Assembly (NCBI GenBank): GCA_963716215.1
Contig: OY970298.1
Location: forward strand, 2,852,001-2,916,000
Length of the DNA stretch: 64,000 bases
Origin: JACVRW01 sp963716215
GTDB lineage: Bacteria; Actinomycetota; Thermoleophilia; Solirubrobacterales; Thermoleophilaceae
Direction of reading: 5' to 3'
The position numbers were made by a program, and so were the translations under genes. The notes below the pieces were generated by a model. The model saw only the letters and a program-made list of their open reading frames with translations. It was not told where the DNA came from and did no database searches. This document shows, piece by piece, positions 59,037 to 64,000 of this stretch. Numbering within the stretch: the stretch's first letter is position 1; the number at the start of each line of letters is the position of its first letter.

Positions 59037-59596
59037 CCGAGCTCGCGCAGCACAGGGTCCAGCTCCGCGCGCAGCCCCGCCCAATCGCGCGCGGCGATCA
59101 CGCCGTCGCGGTCCACCAGCTCCTGGTTCCAGGGGTGGATCAAAGTGGCCGGCACGATCCCGGCCTCGCGGGCCCGCACGATGTTGACCGGGCTGTCGTC
59201 CACGAGCACGTCGATCTCCAGCTCGGTGCACCGCGTGACCTTGTCGAACGAGCAGTGCAGGTCGTCGTAGGGCATCTCGATGGCGGCGAGCCACTGGGCG
59301 GTCGCAGAGGCAGTCTGGGTGCGCCGGTGGCTGGTCACATGGATCCAGTGGCCCTGCTCGTGCCAGCCGCGCACGGTCTCGACGGCCTCCTCGTAGGGCA
59401 CGCCGGCGAGGATGTTCTCGTCGGAGTGGCTCTCCTCGACGCAGTGGATGACCGCATCGCGCTCCAGCGCGGAGATGCCCCATTCGAACTGCTCCTCGTA
59501 GGGCAGCTCCACGCCGTAGCGCTCGAGCACGATGCGCTGGAGCAGATCCCAGTAGGGATGCAGGGTCGAGTCGATGTCGAGTGCGATCTTCGCCAC
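59033..59596 (-). CDS. HAD-superfamily 5'-nucleotidase-like phosphatase
   Basis: 187 residues from GTG 59596. HAD motif I IALDIDSTLHPYWDLL (D-x-D-S-T), motif II in WIHVTSHRRTQTAS, and motif IV DVLVDDSPVNIVRAREAG. This pattern fits the 5'(3')-deoxyribonucleotidase (NT5C) type: a small cap is predicted between residues 20 and 75. Cytoplasmic removal of phosphate from (deoxy)nucleotides is probable but the substrate is not proven. Divergent from the hydrolase gene with 22 bases between starts. Confidence 0.82.
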   Translation of the reverse strand: MAKIALDIDSTLHPYWDLLQRIVLERYGVELPYEEQFEWGISALERDAVIHCVEESHSDENILAGVPYEEAVETVRGWHEQGHWIHVTSHRRTQTASATAQWLAAIEMPYDDLHCSFDKVTRCTELEIDVLVDDSPVNIVRAREAGIVPATLIHPWNQELVDRDGVIAARDWAGLRAELDPVLRELG

Positions 59597-59618
59597 GGGC
59601 CTTACCCTAGAAGCCACG

Positions 59619-60608
59619 ATGCCCAAGTACTTCGTCCCCACCGCCCTTCCCGCGCGGGTGCGAGCGGCCCGTCTGGCGGGCGACGACTACGGCGTGACCG
59701 CCCAGCCGGACTGGCGCCAGGTCGACTGGTCCCGGCACCTGCATCGCGTCGAGATCGACGGCCGGGAGGTCAACTACGTGGACATCGGCTCCGGCTCGCG
59801 CGAGCCGATCGTGTTCGTGCACGGGCTCGCCGGCCAGTGGCAGAACTGGCTCGAGAACATCCCGCGCGCGGCGCAGGAGCGGCGGGTGATCGCGCTCGAC
59901 CTGCCCGGATTCGGTCAATCGGAGCAGCCCCGTGACGAGACCACGATCTCCGGCTACGGGCGCGCGGTCGAGGCCCTCTGCGACCGACTCGGCCTTGGCG
60001 CCGTGGACGTTGTCGGCAACTCGATGGGTGGCTTCGTCGGGGCGGAGGTGGCGATCCAGTTCCCGCGGCGCGTGGACCAGCTGGTGCTGGTGTCGGCCGC
60101 CGGGATCACCAGCGCGGACCTGGCGCATGCACCGATCATGACGCTGGGTCGCGTGGCCAGCGCGATCACCGCGCACACCGCGGCGCAGGACCGCCAGCTG
60201 GCGACGCGGCCGAAGGCGCGGCACCTCGCGCTCCAGCTCGTGGCGCGCCACCCGTCGCGGCTGAAGGCCGACCTGGCCTACGAGGGGTTCCTCAAGGGGA
60301 CCGGCAAGCCGGGCTTCACCGAGGCTCTGCGTGCCAGCCTCGACTACGACTTCCGCGACCGCCTGCCGGAGATCGGCGTGCCCACCCTGATCGTCTGGGG
60401 CCAGCACGATTCGATCATCCCGGTGAAGGACGCCAACGAGTTCGAGCGACTGATCCCGGACAGCCGGAAGGTCGTGATGAAAGACACCGGCCATATCTCG
60501 ATGGCGGAGCGTCCGCAGACGTTCAACGACCTGATGATGCAGTTCCTGGCGGAGCGGGGCAGCGCGGCGGAGGGGGCTCCGGCGCCGGGCGAGTCGCAGG
60601 TGGCCTAG
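59619..60608 (+). CDS. Alpha/beta hydrolase
   Basis: 329 residues. Oxyanion loop PIVFVHGLAGQWQNWLENIP, nucleophile elbow VVGNSMGGFVGAEVAIQFP (Ser), acid WGQHDSIIPVKDANEFERL (Asp), and catalytic His in DTGHISMAERPQTFN. The lid region (about 175-250) carries charged helices. The first ~55 residues are an extra N-terminal segment. Esterase, lipase or C-C hydrolase activity is possible; no neighbour identifies the substrate. Confidence 0.9.
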   Translation: MPKYFVPTALPARVRAARLAGDDYGVTAQPDWRQVDWSRHLHRVEIDGREVNYVDIGSGSREPIVFVHGLAGQWQNWLENIPRAAQERRVIALDLPGFGQSEQPRDETTISGYGRAVEALCDRLGLGAVDVVGNSMGGFVGAEVAIQFPRRVDQLVLVSAAGITSADLAHAPIMTLGRVASAITAHTAAQDRQLATRPKARHLALQLVARHPSRLKADLAYEGFLKGTGKPGFTEALRASLDYDFRDRLPEIGVPTLIVWGQHDSIIPVKDANEFERLIPDSRKVVMKDTGHISMAERPQTFNDLMMQFLAERGSAAEGAPAPGESQVA

Positions 60609-60610
60609 GC

Positions 60611-62284
60611 CTAGCCGGTGACGGCGCCTTCGGACGCCGAGCCGACCAGGCGGGCGTACTTGCCGAGCACTCCGGTGACGTACTTCGGCGCCGGCGGCTC
60701 GTAGTCCGCCACGCGAGCGGCGATCTCCTCGTCGCTCAGCTCGACGTTCAGCTCGCGGTTGGCGACGTCGAAGACGATCGTGTCGCCGTCGTGGATGGCG
60801 GCGATCGGGCCGCCGCGCGGCGCCTCGGGCGCCACGTGGCCGGCCATGAATCCGTGAGTGGCGCCGGAGAAGCGGCCGTCGGTCAGCAGCGCGACGGAGT
60901 CGCCGAGGCCCTCGCCCACCAAGGCGGCGGTCACGTGCAGCATCTCGCGCATGCCGGGGCCGCCGAAGGGGCCCTCGTTGCGAATCACCACGACCTCGCC
61001 GGGTTCGATCGACTTGGCCATCACCGCGGCGAACGCCTCCTCCTCGGATTCGAACACGCGGGCGGGGCCGCGGTGGTCGGTGCGGCCGTGGCCGGACAGC
61101 TTGACCACGCAGCCCTCGGGCGCGAGGTTGCCGCGCAGGATCGCGAAGCCGCCGTTGGGCTTGATCGGATCGGCGACCGGCCGCACGACGTCCTGACCAT
61201 CGGCCTCCTCCGCCAGCGCGGCCACTTCGCCGATCGTCTGGCCGGTGACGGTGGCGCAGTCGCCGTGCAGCAGGCCGGCCTCCTGGAGGCGGCTGATCAC
61301 GAGCGGCACGCCGCCGGCGCGGTAGAGGTCGGTGGCCACGTAGCGACCGCCGGGCTTGAGGTCGCACAGCAGCGGCGTGCTCCAGGCGATCCGGTCGAAG
61401 TCCTCCAGCTCCAGCGGCACGCCGGCCTCCTTGGCCACCGCCAGCAGGTGCAGCACCAGGTTCGTCGAGCCGCCCGACATCGCCCCGGCCGCGATCGCGT
61501 TCTCCAGCGACTGCTTGGTGACGATGCTGCTCGGGCGCTGGTCGCGGGCGAGCACGTCCATCACCAGCCGGCCGCAGTCCTCGGCGACCTGGCCCTTCTT
61601 GCCGTCCTCAGCCGGGACCATCGAGCTGCCCATCGGCGAAATCCCGAGCACCTCGAAGGCCATCGCCATCGTGTTGGCCGTGAACTGGCCGCCGCATGCG
61701 CCGGCGCCCGGGCTCGCGTGGTCCTCGAGGTCGGTCAGCTCGGCGTCGGTCAGGTCGCCGGCCGCGTGCGCGCCGATGCCCTCGAAGACATCCTGGATCG
61801 TCACGTCCTTGCCGCGCCAACGACCGGGCGCGATCGACCCGCCATAGAGCATCAGGCTCGGCACGTCGAGGCGAGCGAGCGCCATCACGCAGCCGGGGAT
61901 CGTCTTGTCGCACCCCGACAGCGCCACGACCGCATCGAACATGTGCCCGCGCGCGACCAGCTCGATCGAGTCCGCGATCACCTCGCGACTGATCAGCGAG
62001 GTCTTCATCCCCTCCGTGCCCATCGTGATCCCGTCGGAGATCGCGACCGTGTTGAACTCCATCGGCGTGCCGCCGGCCGCGCGCACGCCGTCCTTGACCC
62101 GCTCCGCCAGGCGGCGCAGGTGGAAGTTGCAGGGCATCGTCTCCGTCCAGGTGTTGGCGATGCCGACGATCGGGCGTTGCAGCGCCTCGTCGTCGAAGCC
62201 GACGCCCTTCAGATACGCACGCGCCTGGGCTCGATCCGGGCCATCCAGGATGACCCGGCTGCGGCTGCGAAGGTCGCCGCTCAC
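60611..62284 (-). CDS. ilvD: Dihydroxy-acid dehydratase
   Basis: 557 residues from GTG 62284 (overlapping the upstream stop as GTGA). Converts 2,3-dihydroxy-isovalerate and -methylvalerate to the 2-keto acids of valine and isoleucine. Iron-sulfur cysteines appear in VVALSGCDKTIPGC and AGACGGQFTANTMAMA, with IVGIANTWTETMPCNFHL at the N-terminus and DGRFSGATHGFMAGHVAPEA near the C-terminus. All family landmarks are intact and the length is normal. The neighbouring membrane-anchored gene has no obvious link to branched-chain amino acids. Confidence 0.96.
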   Translation of the reverse strand: MSGDLRSRSRVILDGPDRAQARAYLKGVGFDDEALQRPIVGIANTWTETMPCNFHLRRLAERVKDGVRAAGGTPMEFNTVAISDGITMGTEGMKTSLISREVIADSIELVARGHMFDAVVALSGCDKTIPGCVMALARLDVPSLMLYGGSIAPGRWRGKDVTIQDVFEGIGAHAAGDLTDAELTDLEDHASPGAGACGGQFTANTMAMAFEVLGISPMGSSMVPAEDGKKGQVAEDCGRLVMDVLARDQRPSSIVTKQSLENAIAAGAMSGGSTNLVLHLLAVAKEAGVPLELEDFDRIAWSTPLLCDLKPGGRYVATDLYRAGGVPLVISRLQEAGLLHGDCATVTGQTIGEVAALAEEADGQDVVRPVADPIKPNGGFAILRGNLAPEGCVVKLSGHGRTDHRGPARVFESEEEAFAAVMAKSIEPGEVVVIRNEGPFGGPGMREMLHVTAALVGEGLGDSVALLTDGRFSGATHGFMAGHVAPEAPRGGPIAAIHDGDTIVFDVANRELNVELSDEEIAARVADYEPPAPKYVTGVLGKYARLVGSASEGAVTG

Positions 62285-62892
62285 TCGCTGCGGGAAGGGA
62301 CCTCGCGCCGCCGGCCGCGGCGGCGCTCCCATTCGGCTAGCCGCCACAGGTCGCGCCGGATGCGCGCGGGGTCGAGCTGGCGGCCGACCAGGTGCATGTT
62401 GGCGCGCCGGATCACGCGGTCCTCGTCGGAGGTGAGGGCCATCCACTTCGCGAGGACGTCGTCGGAAGCCGGCAGCCGGTGGCGACCGCCGCTGCCCGTC
62501 ATGTCCGGGAACTCGACGCAGTACTCGCTCAGCAGCTGCCCGCTGCCGGGGACGTAGGCGACGATCGGCTTGTGCGGGTACACGAGGTACGCGTACGCGG
62601 GGCCGCCGCCGGAGCGATCGGCGTCGCGGCGCGAGTGCTTGCCGGCGATGCGGATGAAGCCGAGGTCGCGGTACATCGCCCACTCCTCGGCGTTCACGCA
62701 TGAGCGCAGCAGCTCCCGTGCGCGTTGTTCCGCGCGCCGCTCGCGACCGGGGTCGTAAAGCGGCAGGTCGAATTGGTCGCGAGTGCCGCGCTTGGCCTGA
62801 CGACGGGTGCGCAGGCGAGCGGTCTCACGGACGAGCATCGGAGTTGCGAGCACCATGGCGATCAGCGCGAGGGCGAGCAGCGCCAGGAGCAT
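62281..62892 (-). CDS. Membrane-anchored protein of unknown function
   Basis: 203 residues. An N-terminal hydrophobic helix (LLALLALALIAMVLATPMLV) is followed by a basic stretch (RTRRQAKRG) and a soluble domain: CVNAEEWAMYRDLGFIRIAG, AYAYLVYPHKPIVAYVPGSG, LTSDEDRVIRRANMHLVGRQ. The domain resembles that of short actinobacterial proteins conserved near housekeeping genes, but I cannot name it. It is cytoplasmic if the helix is an N-in anchor. Overlaps ilvD by 4 bases. Confidence 0.75.
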   Translation of the reverse strand: MLLALLALALIAMVLATPMLVRETARLRTRRQAKRGTRDQFDLPLYDPGRERRAEQRARELLRSCVNAEEWAMYRDLGFIRIAGKHSRRDADRSGGGPAYAYLVYPHKPIVAYVPGSGQLLSEYCVEFPDMTGSGGRHRLPASDDVLAKWMALTSDEDRVIRRANMHLVGRQLDPARIRRDLWRLAEWERRRGRRREVPSRSE

Positions 62893-62901
62893 CGCGCTGT
62901 C

Positions 62902-63135
62902 TCAGCCTCCCGAGGCGCGCGGGAAGAAGATCACGCGGTCGGCGCCATCGGGGATGTCGCCGTAGGCCTTCACCATCTCCGCCTCGCGGCGCCCACTGCC
63001 GGCGTTGGTGGTGGGCACTGCGGCCCACATTCCCTCGTCCAGCTGCCGGCGGAACTCCTCGATCAGGCGCTCCTCCTCCTCGCGCACGGCCGGGTCGCCT
63101 TCGGCCAGCAGAACCTCGCCGTGACCGGGCTTCAT
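62902..63135 (-). CDS. Small hypothetical protein
   Basis: 77 residues from ATG 63135, MKPGHGEVLLAEGDPAVREE, with a helical middle (LIEEFRRQLDEGMWAAVPTT) and the C-terminal ADRVIFFPRASGG. The upstream frame stays open (HIRFLR before the Met), so the true start may be earlier at a non-ATG codon. The VIFFPRA..G end is reminiscent of small proteins seen in related genomes, but no function is known. The 121 bases upstream to thiD hold nothing recognisable. Confidence 0.6.
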   Translation of the reverse strand: MKPGHGEVLLAEGDPAVREEEERLIEEFRRQLDEGMWAAVPTTNAGSGRREAEMVKAYGDIPDGADRVIFFPRASGG

Positions 63136-63256
63136 GCGCAGGAACCGGATGTGACCTCGTGCAGCGACGGCCTCATTATGCCACCGCCGAATGGTCCGGC
63201 CGCGCCGATCGTGTGAGTGGCCGAGCCGCGACCAGGGCGCGGAGGCGGCGGGTCGC

Positions 63257-64000
63257 CTAGTCCCCGGCCTGGTGCGCCCTCCGAACGAGGCCGAACACGT
63301 CGACCGGCCCGGCCCCGGCGCCGAGGCCGCGCAGGCCGTCACGCACGGCCTCCGACGCGACCTGCTTCGCCCGCCGGGCCGCCTCCAGCGGCTCCAGGCC
63401 GAGCGCCAGGTGGGCCGCCAGCGCCGACGAGTGCGTGCAGCCCGACCCGTGCGCACCGCCGCCGGGGTAGCGCTCGCCGGGGATCTCGACGAGCCGCTCG
63501 CCGTCGTAGAACACGTCGATGGCCTGCTCGCGGTGGCCGCCGGTCACGACGACGATCGACGGGCCGAGCGCGCGGATGGCGCGCGCGAGGTGGGCGGGGT
63601 CGGCGCGCGCTTCGGCGGCGGCTTCGGCGTCCGCTTCGGCCCCGGCGCCGGCCCCCGCCCCCGCGAGCGCGCGGGCCTCCGGCAGGTTCGGGGTGACCAC
63701 CGTGACGCGCGGGAGCAGCCGCGTGCGCAGGGCGTCCGCCGCCTCCTCGTCGAGCAGCCGCGCGCCACTCTCGGCGACCATCACGGGATCGAGCACCACC
63801 GGCACGTCGCCGACCAGGTCGAGCGCCTGGTCCACGGCCGCGATCGTCTCCCGGGTCCCGAGCATGCCGATCTTCACGGCGTCCACGCCGATGTCGTCGA
63901 CCACGGCGCGGACCTGCTCCAGGATCGCCTCGGGCGGGACCGGGTAGACGCCGGTCACCTCGACCGTGTTCTGCGCCGTCAGGGCCGTGATCGCGCTCAT
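63257..64000 (-). CDS. thiD: Hydroxymethylpyrimidine/phosphomethylpyrimidine kinase, 5' end outside window
   Basis: The visible 247 residues begin in the conserved GMSAITALTAQNTVEVTGV segment, so the first ~30 residues (with the SGGGA start of the ribokinase fold) lie beyond base 64000. Further features: AVKIGMLGTRETIAAVDQAL, PVVLDPVMVAESGARLLDEE, TPNLPEARALAG, VVVTGGHREQAIDVFYDGER and the ATP-site GGGAHGSGCTHSSALAAHLA. It phosphorylates the pyrimidine precursor of thiamine twice. An Ala/Glu/Gly-rich low-complexity run (AGAGAGAEADAEAAAEARAD) interrupts the region after the substrate loop. Confidence 0.93.
   Translation of the reverse strand: MSAITALTAQNTVEVTGVYPVPPEAILEQVRAVVDDIGVDAVKIGMLGTRETIAAVDQALDLVGDVPVVLDPVMVAESGARLLDEEAADALRTRLLPRVTVVTPNLPEARALAGAGAGAGAEADAEAAAEARADPAHLARAIRALGPSIVVVTGGHREQAIDVFYDGERLVEIPGERYPGGGAHGSGCTHSSALAAHLALGLEPLEAARRAKQVASEAVRDGLRGLGAGAGPVDVFGLVRRAHQAGD

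Noticed and set aside
1..64000. CRISPR arrays, tRNA or rRNA genes
   Set aside because: No regularly spaced repeats, no cloverleaf with a CCA-type acceptor, and no rRNA-like sequence were recognised by eye; a covariance-model scan would be decisive.

Overview
High-GC chromosomal DNA (well above 65% G+C by eye, GTG/TTG starts common, most genes joined by 4-base stop/start overlaps). The gene set points to an aerobic actinomycete. A Thermoleophilia/Solirubrobacterales-type organism is my inference, based on the group 1h hydrogenase, complete aerobic B12 pathway, WhiG/FliA sigma factor with partner switch, and EF-G2. Both window edges cut a gene: a hydrogenase-cluster gene at base 1 and thiD at base 64000. 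No tRNA, rRNA, CRISPR array, insertion sequence or prophage was seen, and no gene-free stretch exceeds 300 bases.

Region 1 (1-9.5 kb): a minus-strand operon for a high-affinity [NiFe] hydrogenase of group 1h, the type that scavenges trace or atmospheric H2. The order is hypC - second hypC-like - hypD - hypE - hhyS - hhyL - NifU/CxxC iron-sulfur protein - DUF5947 - DUF6084 - YEGY-motif protein. A Crp-family regulator is divergent, and a nested palindrome lies between the two units. hypA, hypB, hypF and an endopeptidase are not in the window. hypC, hypD, hypE and hhyS together carry seven apparent frameshifts.

Region 2 (9.1-12.9 kb): SHOCT protein, cation/proton antiporter, a membrane protein and a DHA2-type drug exporter.

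Region 3 (12.9-36.9 kb): a nearly complete aerobic cobalamin supply system in three transcription units. The minus unit bluB-cobT / cobS / cobF lies next to a long plus-strand operon. That operon starts with a cobalamin riboswitch and a tiny leader ORF, then cobC, cbiB, cobQ, cobN, a ChlI-ChlD-type chelatase, cobO, an ApgM-like gene, cobB, cobU-cobD, cobL, cobM and cobK. It meets a converging minus operon of riboswitch, cbtB, cbtA (cobalt uptake), cobG, cobH and cobI-cobJ. Three of the proteins are fusions. Only CobA (SUMT), CobR and an L-threonine kinase are not evident. The ApgM-like protein is a candidate for the kinase.

Region 4 (36.9-47.9 kb): PPOX flavoprotein, acetyltransferase, glycosyltransferase plus polysaccharide deacetylase, a Tat-exported sulfatase-like protein with Thr at the nucleophile position, transaldolase, a NarL-type two-component system, SnoaL-like protein, a secreted Vgb/NHL propeller, and a trio of RNase HI, a small protein and a zinc-ribbon protein.

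Region 5 (47.9-64 kb): EF-G2, then a stress or developmental switch (STAS antagonist, GAF-PAS-SpoIIE-RsbW fusion, sigma-28 family factor), a frameshifted Xer recombinase, an L,D-transpeptidase, an SDR epimerase with PlsC acyltransferase, folate cyclo-ligase-like protein, HAD phosphatase, alpha/beta hydrolase, ilvD, two small unknowns and partial thiD.
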